From Sphingomonas montana (GTDB lineage Bacteria > Pseudomonadota > Alphaproteobacteria > Sphingomonadales > Sphingomonadaceae): a stretch of DNA of 64,000 nucleotides. A program made the position numbers and the translations under genes. Numbering within the stretch: the first letter of the stretch is position 1; each line of letters starts with the position of its first letter. The DNA is taken from assembly GCF_001956315.1 (NCBI RefSeq), contig NZ_MOLY01000042.1:206715-270714 (forward strand), read 5' to 3'. Shown here one piece after another: positions 51,229-59,539 of this stretch. Below the pieces are notes generated by a model. The model had not been told where the DNA came from. It saw only the letters and a list, made by a program, of their open reading frames with translations, and ran no database searches.

Positions 51229-51252
51229 GGGGCAGGGGCAGGGGCAGGGGCA
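51229..51252. repeat. Hexanucleotide microsatellite (ggggca)4
   Basis: Four perfect ggggca units followed by ggggcg in the gap between the FNT and SDR genes. The second short hexamer array in the accessory region. Confidence 0.92.
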
Positions 51253-51308
51253 GGGGCGCGGCAGCGCGCGGCGGGGCAACCCGGGATACAGGCCGCGCCG
51301 CACATGAT

Positions 51309-52070
51309 TTACTGCGCCGGCTGGCCGTTCGACGCCATCAGTCCGCCGTCGACGGGCAGGTTCACGCCGGTGATGAACCGCGCATCGTCGCTGGCGAGGA
51401 ACGCCATGACCGCGGCAATGTCCTCCGGCTGCGCCATCGGGCCGAGCGGCATGCGTTCCCCGAACTTGGCGACAAGGTCCGGATCCGCCTGCATGTCCGT
51501 CGTCATGCCGGTGTCGGTAAAGCTCGGATTGACCGCATTGACGCGCACGCCGTCCTTGCCGGCATCCAGCGCCAGTGCGCGAACCATATTGGTCACGGCA
51601 CCCTTCGACGTGTTGTACGCGAACATGTTCCAGTCGCCGCCAAGCCCGGACACCGAAGAGGTCATCACGATCGAACCCCTGGATTTCACGAGGTGCGGCA
51701 TCGCGGCCTTGGCCATGTGAAAATAGCCGGTGACGTTCACCGCCAGCACATGGGCAAAATCCTCCTCGCTGGTCTGGGTGATGTCGCCCTTGCTTGCGAT
51801 GCCGGCGTTGCTGATTAGCACGTCGAGCCGGCCGAACCGTTCGATCGCCGCGGCGACTGCCGCCTCCGCGGCCTCCCTGTTCGACGTATCGCCCGGCTGG
51901 ATCAGTGTGCGATCCTGCCGCAACTCGTCCGACGCCTCCTCCAGCGCCGCGCGATCAAGGTCGACAACGACGACATTGGCCCCTTCGTCGGCAAAGCGTT
52001 GCGCCGCAGCCCGGCCGATGCCCGACGCCGCGCCGGTCACCAGCACCGTCTTGTTTTCAAAACGTTTCAT
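51309..52070 (-). CDS. SDR family oxidoreductase
   Basis: 253-residue classical SDR: T-G-A-A-S-G-I-G cofactor loop, D-L-D (NAD-preferring acid), V-L-I-S-N-A-G, S-S-V-S-G and the Y-N-T-S-K active site, ending V-D-G-G-L-M-A-S-N. AAGGA seven bases before ATG 52070 sets the start; ATG 52085 is five codons further upstream. It lies 46 bases downstream of the molybdopterin oxidoreductase gene and is probably in the same transcript. Substrate unknown. Confidence 0.87.
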   Translation of the reverse strand: MKRFENKTVLVTGAASGIGRAAAQRFADEGANVVVVDLDRAALEEASDELRQDRTLIQPGDTSNREAAEAAVAAAIERFGRLDVLISNAGIASKGDITQTSEEDFAHVLAVNVTGYFHMAKAAMPHLVKSRGSIVMTSSVSGLGGDWNMFAYNTSKGAVTNMVRALALDAGKDGVRVNAVNPSFTDTGMTTDMQADPDLVAKFGERMPLGPMAQPEDIAAVMAFLASDDARFITGVNLPVDGGLMASNGQPAQ

Positions 52071-52116
52071 ATGATCGTCCTTCATACTTTGCTGAGGCTT
52101 GGCGGTCGGCGAGGCG

Positions 52117-54444
52117 TCAGCCGGTCGCATATTCCATCTGCGGTTCGAGCACGGCGTCGCCGTCGCTGTGGATGGTCACCGGGATCGATTTAGCCGCCGG
52201 CGTCTTGCTGCCGATCGCATAGTGCCACACCGGCATCAGCACGTTGCACTCCGGGTAGTAGCCGCCGATGCAGCCGATCGGGATGTTGTAGGCGACCACG
52301 ATCATGCCCGACAGGTGGCGATCGACGCCGTCATCCGCAACGGTCCTGAGCGTCACTGCCTGTCCCACCTTCAACCCCATCCGGTCGATATCGGATCGGT
52401 TCATCAGCACGACGGTGCGCGTGTTCTTGATGCCGCGGAACCGGTCGTCATAGCCGTAGACGGTGGTGTTGAACTGGTCGTTGCTACGCAGCGTCATCAG
52501 ACGCAGCACGTCGTGGCCGACCGTGGGCATGTCGTCATTCTCGTCCAGCCCCACCGGCGTCACGAAATTCGCGCGGCCCGTGTCGGTCCGCCACTCGCGG
52601 CGCGGGACGGGCATGTCGCGCTTGAACCCGCCCGGCTCCCACATCCGCTGCTCGTAATCGTAAAAACTGTCGGGCAGCGTGAGACCGATCTCCTTCCGGA
52701 TTTCGGCATAGTCCGTCATGTAATCATCCCATCGCACGCGCGGATTGGGCGGTAACACTTGCTTGGCCAGTTCGCAGATCAACCTGGTCTCGCTGATCAG
52801 GTGCGGCGAGGCCGGGGTGCGCAAGCCGCGATTGCCGTGGACGCAGGCGGACGTGTCCTCGATCGACAGCACCTGCTGCCCCGCGGCGGTCTCGTCGATC
52901 TCCAGCCGGCCGATCACGGGCAGGATGTAGCTGACCTCGCCCGGCAACAGCGCGCTGCGGTTGAGCTTGGTCAGCACGTTGACGGTCAGGCGCATCCGCC
53001 GCCACACGGCCTCCATCCGCCCGTGGTCGGGGATCGCGCGGACGAAATTGCCGCCCAGCATGAAGAACGCCTGCACTTCGCCCTTCAGGATCGCCTCGCA
53101 CGCCTCCACCGTATTGTAGCCGGGCGTCATCGGCGGCTCGAACCCATATTGTTCGCCAAGCCGTTTAAGCGGGAACAGTTCGGGTTTCTCCGTCACCCCC
53201 ATGGTCCGCTGGCCCTGCACGTTGGAATGGCCACGCACCGGGCAGATGCCCGCCCCCGGACGGCCCATATTGCCGCGCATCAGCAACAGGTTGACCAGCA
53301 TCCGCACCGTCTCCACCCCGGCCCGGTGCTGCGTCAGCCCCATGCCGTAGATGGCGATCGCGGACGGTGCGGCGGCATAGACCCGCGCGGTCGATTCCAT
53401 GTCGGCGCGGTGCAGCCCCGACCGGCGCTCCAGTTCATCCCAGTCCTGCACGCGCAACCAGTCGGCAAACGCGGCGAACCCGTGCGTGTGTTCGGCGATG
53501 AACGCCTCGTCCAGCACCGCGTCGGTGCCGGCCGCCTGGCCCGCCTCGTGCGCCGCCAGCACAGCCTTGCAGATGCCGGCGATCGCGGCCAAGTCTCCAC
53601 CGTTCTTCACCTGATGATATTGCGAACTGATCCGCGTCTCCTTGCCGGTCAGCATCTCGCTCGGCGACTGCGGATTGACGAACCGTTCCAGCCCGCGCTC
53701 CCGCAGCGGGTTGTACGTGATGATGGGTACGCCGCGCCGGCTCGCCTCCTGCAACGGGTGCAGCATGCGCGGCGAATTGCTGCCCGGATTCTGTCCGAAG
53801 AACATGATGCATTCGGTCTTGGCAAAATCGGCGAGGTCGACTGTGCCGACGCCCTGTCCGATGCTGAGCGGCAGCGCGACGGACGTCGTTTCGTGGCACA
53901 TGTTCGAACTGTCGGGTAGATTGTTGTTGCCGTAGAGCCGGGCGAACAGCTGGTAGAGGTAGCTGCCCTCGTTGGACAGCCGACCCGAGCTGTAGAACAC
54001 GGTACCGCGCAGCTTGTCCTCAACCGCCCGCATCTCGCGCGCGATTTCCGCGATGGCCTGCCCCCAGGATACCGGCACATACTTGTCGGTGTCCGCATCG
54101 TAGCGCAGCGGGTGGGTCAGTCGTCCAGGTTGTTCGAGATGATAATCGTCCCACCCCAGCAGTTCGGTAACCGTATGTTCCGCGAAAAAGGCAGGGGTGC
54201 AGCGATGGGCAGTCAGTTCCCACGCGACCGCCTTCACCCCGTTTTCGCAGAACTCGAACGGCAGCGGGGTGGCGGGCTTCACCCAGGCGCAGCTGTTGCA
54301 TTGATAGCCGTCGACCTTGTTATGCCGCAACAAGGCGATGCCCGCACTGCCCACCACGCCTTCACGGCGCAGGATATTTGCGACCGAGCCTGCGGAACCC
54401 CAGCCGCCCGATGGAAGGCGGTACGGCTTGAACGTGGGTTTCAT
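52117..54444 (-). CDS. FdhF/YdeP-like molybdopterin oxidoreductase
   Basis: 775 residues. The N-terminus G-W-G-S-A-G-S-V and the short C-N-S-C-A-W in place of a standard 4Fe-4S binding set, then V-S-W-G-Q-A-I, F-Y-S-S-G-R, S-S-N-M-C-H, G-Q-N-P-G-S-N-S-P-R-M, G-M-G-L-T-Q-H, N-G-G-D and the C-terminal M-T-L-R-S-N-D-Q-F-N-T-T-V-Y-G identify the YdeP subgroup of bis-MGD enzymes. E. coli YdeP is linked to acid resistance; its substrate is not known. No other subunits are nearby. It may act with the FNT channel and SDR downstream. Confidence 0.9.
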   Translation of the reverse strand: MKPTFKPYRLPSGGWGSAGSVANILRREGVVGSAGIALLRHNKVDGYQCNSCAWVKPATPLPFEFCENGVKAVAWELTAHRCTPAFFAEHTVTELLGWDDYHLEQPGRLTHPLRYDADTDKYVPVSWGQAIAEIAREMRAVEDKLRGTVFYSSGRLSNEGSYLYQLFARLYGNNNLPDSSNMCHETTSVALPLSIGQGVGTVDLADFAKTECIMFFGQNPGSNSPRMLHPLQEASRRGVPIITYNPLRERGLERFVNPQSPSEMLTGKETRISSQYHQVKNGGDLAAIAGICKAVLAAHEAGQAAGTDAVLDEAFIAEHTHGFAAFADWLRVQDWDELERRSGLHRADMESTARVYAAAPSAIAIYGMGLTQHRAGVETVRMLVNLLLMRGNMGRPGAGICPVRGHSNVQGQRTMGVTEKPELFPLKRLGEQYGFEPPMTPGYNTVEACEAILKGEVQAFFMLGGNFVRAIPDHGRMEAVWRRMRLTVNVLTKLNRSALLPGEVSYILPVIGRLEIDETAAGQQVLSIEDTSACVHGNRGLRTPASPHLISETRLICELAKQVLPPNPRVRWDDYMTDYAEIRKEIGLTLPDSFYDYEQRMWEPGGFKRDMPVPRREWRTDTGRANFVTPVGLDENDDMPTVGHDVLRLMTLRSNDQFNTTVYGYDDRFRGIKNTRTVVLMNRSDIDRMGLKVGQAVTLRTVADDGVDRHLSGMIVVAYNIPIGCIGGYYPECNVLMPVWHYAIGSKTPAAKSIPVTIHSDGDAVLEPQMEYATG

Positions 54445-54570
54445 CCGGCGTCTCCAATCATGAGGGGCGGTGCTTCTTACGAAACAATCGCCCTGTCACT
54501 ACGTTGACACCAATAAGAACGTCGACGTCTTAACGCCGATTAATGCCGTGCAATAAAAGGAAACTTCGCC

Positions 54571-54801
54571 ATGGTAGTTGGTCGGGATTATATGCTGAAA
54601 AAGACAACCGGACCGTCGGCCCCTGTCCATTTTATCAATACGCGGGTTGTTTCGCGGTTCGTCAATTCCGCAGGTAGTGCCGAAGCTTTTCTTGAGCGTG
54701 CGTCGCGTTATACTGGTTTCAGATCCAGCGCGCTGCTTGCCGGTGCTACCGGTGCCATGTCTCTGTTTATATTCCGAAAATTTCGCAGGCGGCGCACCTG
54801 A
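54571..54801 (+). CDS. Possible small membrane protein (76 aa)
   Basis: Polar N-terminus (M-V-V-G-R-D-Y-M-L-K-K), a helix-like middle (A-E-A-F-L-E-R-A-S-R-Y) and a terminal hydrophobic helix (SALLAGATGAMSLFIF) followed by R-K-F-R-R-R-R-T. The layout recalls ElaB/YqjD-type inner-membrane proteins with a C-terminal helix. AAGGAAA lies about 11 bases upstream. No family match; may be spurious. Confidence 0.4.
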   Translation: MVVGRDYMLKKTTGPSAPVHFINTRVVSRFVNSAGSAEAFLERASRYTGFRSSALLAGATGAMSLFIFRKFRRRRT

Positions 54802-55154
54802 TCTGCTGGACGTCCTATCTAGCAGGTTTCTTTGGGCGCAGACGAGGTTGCCCAGAACGCTAGTTCTATTTATCCGACCGGCGGGGATGGTGGAGGAGCG
54901 ATGACCGGGCGATTGTTGAACAATTAACATGCGAGACGGACGACTCGGTCACGTTGCAATTGTAATTAGAATGATGACGAAGCTTGTCTTGTTGGAAAAT
55001 CGCGGACGCAACCCGATCAACCTTACATCAGAACATTATAAATCTAATCTCGTTACTCGATCGATAAATATACGGTTAAATAATATTTTTTTTCCCAAAA
55101 AATTAGCCGTTATACTGCGACCTAGCAATATATACCATTATTTTTGTAATAGGA
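54802..55154. other. Gap with a strikingly AT-rich block
   Basis: About 55010-55150 is far more AT-rich than anything nearby (for example ataatattttttttcccaaa). No gene is supported. It follows the end of the MFS gene on the minus strand, so it may contain the terminator of the nine-gene run. Confidence 0.5.
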
Positions 55155-56663
55155 TCACTTCGACGGCGGTATGTTTCTGGTGCCCGGTAATCGCCGCGCG
55201 CGTAGCCGTTCACGCGCATCGCGGACCAAGGTAACCGGGATTGCGGTGGCACTTCGCAGGCCCGCGACGCTGGAGATGTTGCGGATACCCTGCCATGTAT
55301 CGTCCAGCATCCGGCCCATCATTTCGCGCGGTTCGATTTCGCCCTGTTCCTGAACCAGGGTCAACCGGTGTATGGCGTAGAGGCCGATCAAGCCTGCTAT
55401 CAGGAAATAGAAGTCCCAGCTGGTAAGCATAAGCGGTAGGCCGAACGTGTTGTGCGGGGATGACCAGCGCACGAGCACCTCCAACTTTCGTTTCGCGAAG
55501 ACGTCCGCCAGCAGCCCGCCGAGGATGGGGGCGAGGCCGGCGGCGACTGCGGTCACGCATGCACTCGCGGCGACATAGGCGGTTGCGCCACCCCTGGGCG
55601 ACAGTTTCAGCGCGATGTTTGTGGCCGTCAGGGTGACGCCCGCAACCGACGCACCCATCAACAGGTGCAGGCCAATCAGCCATAATTTCACGAGACCGCG
55701 GTCGTCGATCTGGGATGCCCCGATCATCGCGACGATCGACAGGATATAGACGGGCGCGCAGACGGCCAGGACCGACTTGTTCGCGAACCGGTCGCTCAGC
55801 CGACCCCAATATCGCAGGACGACCAGGTTGGCGATCTGGCTGACGACGCTTAGCACCATCACGAAGCTGACGTTGAAGTGCAGCTGGCGGACGATGAAGA
55901 CGGTGAAGAAGGGCGTCGCCAGGTTGACCGCGAATTGCCAGCTGCCGACGAATGCCAGCAGCCGGCGGAAGTTCAGGTCCTGCAGCGGCACCTGCAGCAA
56001 CTGCCGCAATCCGACCCTACCCGCCGCCGGCGGCATCACCGGTTCGGGCATCAGGCTGACGATCCGCGCGCTGGCCAATCCGGTGACGGCGCCGGCCACG
56101 AACATGCCAGCAAAGACGATATCGCGGCCGGATGAGCGTTCGTCGGTGAGATCCAGCGCGATGGCGGCGGCCAGCCCCAGGACCAGATTGATAGTGGTCA
56201 GCCAGAGCGTGCGTTTGGCGAAAACCTCGCCCAGCCGTCTCTCGGGTGCCAGGTCGCGCAACCACGAGTTCCAGGCGCAGGACCCGATCGCGCCAAGCCC
56301 GCACAATAGACATTGTGCCGCGAGAAAGACAAGCAGGGGGGTGGTGCCGGTGGAGAAGGCGGTGATCGCCATCACGCCCAGCATCAGGCGCCCGACGATG
56401 CTGGTAAGAACGGCGATCCGCTTTCGCCGGCGTTGACGTTCGACCAGTAGGATCGCGGGCAACTGCAGGAGCTGGGCGAGGAACGGCACACTCGCCAGAA
56501 CGCCGACCATGACGTTGGAAGCGCCCAGATGCAGCGCGAAGGCAGTCAGGATCACGCCCGTCGTGAGGGCTACTGCACCACCGGAGAAAGCGCCTTCCAC
56601 GATCAGCAGGCGCAATCCGCGCTCGACATCGTGTTCGCCGACCTGCGTCTGCGGGTCCAGCAT
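55155..56663 (-). CDS. MFS transporter, last gene of the nine-gene run
   Basis: 502 residues with about 12 hydrophobic helices: L-H-L-G-A-S-N-V-M-V-G-V-L-A-S-V-P-F in the first pair, R-R-R-K-R-I-A-V-L in the 2-3 loop and R-Y-W-G-R-L-S-D-R-F-A in the 8-9 loop. A C-terminal cytosolic tail of about 70 residues is basic. Its ATG shares one base with the lactonase stop (TGATG), so the two are coupled. Uptake of a sugar or sugar acid handled by the cluster is the simplest idea. Confidence 0.88.
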   Translation of the reverse strand: MLDPQTQVGEHDVERGLRLLIVEGAFSGGAVALTTGVILTAFALHLGASNVMVGVLASVPFLAQLLQLPAILLVERQRRRKRIAVLTSIVGRLMLGVMAITAFSTGTTPLLVFLAAQCLLCGLGAIGSCAWNSWLRDLAPERRLGEVFAKRTLWLTTINLVLGLAAAIALDLTDERSSGRDIVFAGMFVAGAVTGLASARIVSLMPEPVMPPAAGRVGLRQLLQVPLQDLNFRRLLAFVGSWQFAVNLATPFFTVFIVRQLHFNVSFVMVLSVVSQIANLVVLRYWGRLSDRFANKSVLAVCAPVYILSIVAMIGASQIDDRGLVKLWLIGLHLLMGASVAGVTLTATNIALKLSPRGGATAYVAASACVTAVAAGLAPILGGLLADVFAKRKLEVLVRWSSPHNTFGLPLMLTSWDFYFLIAGLIGLYAIHRLTLVQEQGEIEPREMMGRMLDDTWQGIRNISSVAGLRSATAIPVTLVRDARERLRARRLPGTRNIPPSK

Positions 56664-57706
56664 CAGGGCTTCGGCGGCGGCGGGAGGAACAGGAACACGG
56701 CACCGGCGACCGCGATGTCCTGGTGACAGGGTGCGAGCGTGCCATCCGGCCGAATACTGAAGACGGTGACGTTGGCGCCCTGTTCGTTCACGAGGAGGAA
56801 CAGCCCTTCCGCCTCCAGCAGGACGAAGGCGCGGGGGGAAGCGCCGCCGCTCGGCGCGTGCTGGAGCAATCGTGGCATGCCGCCGTCGTTCCAGGCGTAG
56901 ATGGCCACGCTGTCATGGCCGCGGTTGGTCACGTAGATTCTGTCACCGGCATGATTGAGACCTAGGTGCCCCGCGATGCTCGTCCCCGAAAAGTCGGCGG
57001 GCAGGGTTGATATCCGATGCAGCGCGGTCAGCTTTCCGCCATCGACCCGCAGAACCGTGAGCGTGCTGGCCAGTTCGCTGGCGAGCACGGCGAACGGCAG
57101 GGTCGGATGAAAGACCAGATGGCGCGGCCCCGACCCGGGCGGCGCGGCGAAGGCGACCTGCCGTTCGCCGATCAGATCCGGTCCGTCGTCCGCGGCGTAG
57201 GCGAGTATCTCGTCCGTCCCGAGATCGACGTGGAACAGCCATCTGCCGTCGGGGCCGAAGCACACGCAATGCGCATGGGGACCGTCCTGCCGATCGCCGA
57301 TCGGGCCGGACCCACTGTTCGGGCGGATCGCGGGAGGATCGACGGGAACCCCGCTGGCGTCGTCCAGGCCGAATATGGCAATGCTGCCGCTGCCGTAATT
57401 CGCGATCGCGAGCCGGGTCTCGTCGGGGTTCAGGGCGACGTAACACGGCTCGGCACCCTGCGTCGCGGTGCGTGCGACCGCCTGCCAGCCGTCGGTGCCC
57501 AGGCGGAAAGTGCCGACCGCGCCGTCTGACTGTTCGTCCACCAGATAATAGCGGTCATGTCGCGCGGCGTAGGCAGCGAAGGACGCGTTGCGTGCGTCCG
57601 CAAAGGCATCGCCGCCGACCCATTGGGCGTCGGGCGACAGCCGGAGCGGGTGGAGGCCGGCACCGCCGTTGCGCGCGGCAGTGCCGACATGAATCGTCGG
57701 TCTCAC
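56663..57706 (-). CDS. Lactonase family protein (6-phosphogluconolactonase-like propeller)
   Basis: 347 residues of seven-bladed propeller type: R-L-A-I-A-N-Y-G-S-G-S-I-A, Q-D-G-P-H-A-H-C-V-C-F and G-P-R-H-L-V-F-H-P, L-G-L-N-H-A-G-D-R-I-Y-V-T-N-R-G-H-D-S. This is the YbhE/Pgl-type fold that opens sugar lactones. With the dehydrogenase just upstream it would open the lactone product. It overlaps both neighbours (4 bases and 1 base). Confidence 0.88.
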   Translation of the reverse strand: MRPTIHVGTAARNGGAGLHPLRLSPDAQWVGGDAFADARNASFAAYAARHDRYYLVDEQSDGAVGTFRLGTDGWQAVARTATQGAEPCYVALNPDETRLAIANYGSGSIAIFGLDDASGVPVDPPAIRPNSGSGPIGDRQDGPHAHCVCFGPDGRWLFHVDLGTDEILAYAADDGPDLIGERQVAFAAPPGSGPRHLVFHPTLPFAVLASELASTLTVLRVDGGKLTALHRISTLPADFSGTSIAGHLGLNHAGDRIYVTNRGHDSVAIYAWNDGGMPRLLQHAPSGGASPRAFVLLEAEGLFLLVNEQGANVTVFSIRPDGTLAPCHQDIAVAGAVFLFLPPPPKP

Positions 57707-58758
57707 GAAATGGTGATCGCCACGAACACGGCACCCGTTTCCGCCTTCGCATCCGCCGTTTCGAAGGCGTCGTTGATGTGATCGAGATCGTAGCGGTGGG
57801 TGATGAGGCTTTTCGCATCAAGCTTGCCGCTGGCCAGCAGTTCCAGCACCATGCCCTGTTCGGGATAGATATCGCGGAAGGCGAAGCTTGCGCTCATCAC
57901 GATCTCGATCTCCGACATCTGGATACGCTGCCATTCGAGCGGGATGGCAATCTTGCCGGCATCGAACCCGCCGACGACGACGACCTTGCCGCCGCGGCGG
58001 ACCAGGGTCGTGGCCAGCGGCAGGGTGTCCGGCATCGATTCACCGCCCGCACATTCGAAGCAGACATCGACGCCGCGGCCACCGGTAAATTCCATGACAC
58101 GCGCGGTCATGTCGTCCCGACTGCTGTCGACGACGACGTCGGCACCGAGCTCCTTCGCAAGACCGAGCGCACCGCCGACGCGATCGGCGATCAGGACATC
58201 CGCGCCGCACATCTTAGCGAATTGCAGTTGCCCAAGGCCGATCGGCCCCGCGCCGATGATGGCGATCTTCTGATTGACCCCGACGTGTGCGCGATGATGT
58301 GCATGCAGGCAGACCGAGAAGGTGTCGATCAGCGCGGCTTCTTCGAAACTGACATGATCCGGCAACCGGTAGAATTTGCTCTGCGGGCCACAGACGAATT
58401 CGCCGTAGGCGCGCGACACATATTTCGTGCGCACATCGTAGAGATGCGGACAGATATTGTAGCGTTGGATCGCGCAATATTCGCAGGTCCCGTCACCCAT
58501 TACGGTTTCGATGACGACCCGGTCCCCCGGTTTCAGATCGACGACGTCCGGGCCGATCTCTACCACTTCGCCGGCCAGTTCGTGCCCGACGATATGGCAT
58601 TCCAGTTCGGGTTCGGCCTTGTTCCAGTGCCGCAGATCCGTGCCGCAGATGCCCGCCACGCGGACCCGCGCCAGCACGAAATCTCCGGACGGGATGACGG
58701 GTCGTTCGACCTCGGAAACTTCGAAGCGGCCATCGGCGGTCTTGAGGGCAGCCTTCAT
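57703..58758 (-). CDS. Zinc-dependent sugar/polyol dehydrogenase (MDR)
   Basis: 351-residue medium-chain dehydrogenase of the sorbitol/idonate type. Catalytic site C-G-T-D-L-R-H-W and G-H-E-L-A-G-E-V; structural-zinc cysteines partly present (C-E-Y-C-A-I-Q-R-Y-N-I-C); NAD fold I-I-G-A-G-P-I-G-L-G. Probably oxidises a sugar or polyol to a ketone or lactone. Its stop overlaps the lactonase start by four bases. Confidence 0.9.
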   Translation of the reverse strand: MKAALKTADGRFEVSEVERPVIPSGDFVLARVRVAGICGTDLRHWNKAEPELECHIVGHELAGEVVEIGPDVVDLKPGDRVVIETVMGDGTCEYCAIQRYNICPHLYDVRTKYVSRAYGEFVCGPQSKFYRLPDHVSFEEAALIDTFSVCLHAHHRAHVGVNQKIAIIGAGPIGLGQLQFAKMCGADVLIADRVGGALGLAKELGADVVVDSSRDDMTARVMEFTGGRGVDVCFECAGGESMPDTLPLATTLVRRGGKVVVVGGFDAGKIAIPLEWQRIQMSEIEIVMSASFAFRDIYPEQGMVLELLASGKLDAKSLITHRYDLDHINDAFETADAKAETGAVFVAITIS

Positions 58759-58798
58759 CGGCCTGATCCTTTCAGCGGGACGGGTACGATGCGGTCGT

Positions 58799-59539
58799 TC
58801 AGCTCGTTTTCTGAACGCGCGGTTCGATCCGCAGGTTGACGATATCGGCGCGTGCGGACCGGGTCAGCGTGAAGATGATCGTCTCGGCGATCTCCTCGGC
58901 GTACAGCATCCGGTGATCGGCGATGGCCTGCGCCTTCTGGTCGTCGCTGCATTCCTGCATGGGGGTCGAGACCGAACCGGGCTGAATGACGCTGACCTTG
59001 ATGTTCTTGGTAGCCACTTCCTTGCGCAACGTTTCGGCAAATGCCTGGATGCCCGCCTTGGTAGCGGCATAGACGCTTTCGCCCGCCGCCTCGATCTCGG
59101 TGCTGATCGATCCGACGAACAGCAGGTGTCCGCCACTCTGCGCATCCATGCGCAGGATCGCCCGTCGCGCGCTGGCCAGCGTACCGACCAGGTTCGTCTC
59201 CACGGCGTAACGCCAGTCGCTCTCATCCATTTCGTGGATGGGCTGGGCGCCGAGTGCGGCGCATGTGACGAGAATGTCGATGCCGCCCAGGACCTTGTCG
59301 ACCTGATCGAACACCCGGTCGACGTCTTCCCGGACCGCGACATCCGCAACCAGGCCATCGACGCGGCCGGGGCCGGAGGATGCCGTCGCCAGGGCGTCGT
59401 CCAGTTCCGGCTGATGACGGCCGAAGGTCAGCACATGCGCGCCCTCATTCATCAGGAGCGCGACCGTCGCCAGGCCGATGCCGGTCGTTCCGCCCGTAAC
59501 GAGGACGCGTTTGCCGCGAAGACTATTGTGGCTGCTCAT
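58799..59539 (-). CDS. SDR family oxidoreductase
   Basis: 246 residues: L-V-T-G-G-T-T-G-I-G, T-F-G-R-H (NADP-like Arg), I-L-V-T-C-A-A, G-S-I-S-T-E and the Y-A-A-T-K active site. The M-Y-A-E-E-I-A-E-T-I at the C-terminus is typical of ketoreductase-type SDRs. It starts within the stop of the 742-residue gene (ATGA overlap) and precedes the MDR by 40 bases. Confidence 0.87.
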   Translation of the reverse strand: MSSHNSLRGKRVLVTGGTTGIGLATVALLMNEGAHVLTFGRHQPELDDALATASSGPGRVDGLVADVAVREDVDRVFDQVDKVLGGIDILVTCAALGAQPIHEMDESDWRYAVETNLVGTLASARRAILRMDAQSGGHLLFVGSISTEIEAAGESVYAATKAGIQAFAETLRKEVATKNIKVSVIQPGSVSTPMQECSDDQKAQAIADHRMLYAEEIAETIIFTLTRSARADIVNLRIEPRVQKTS

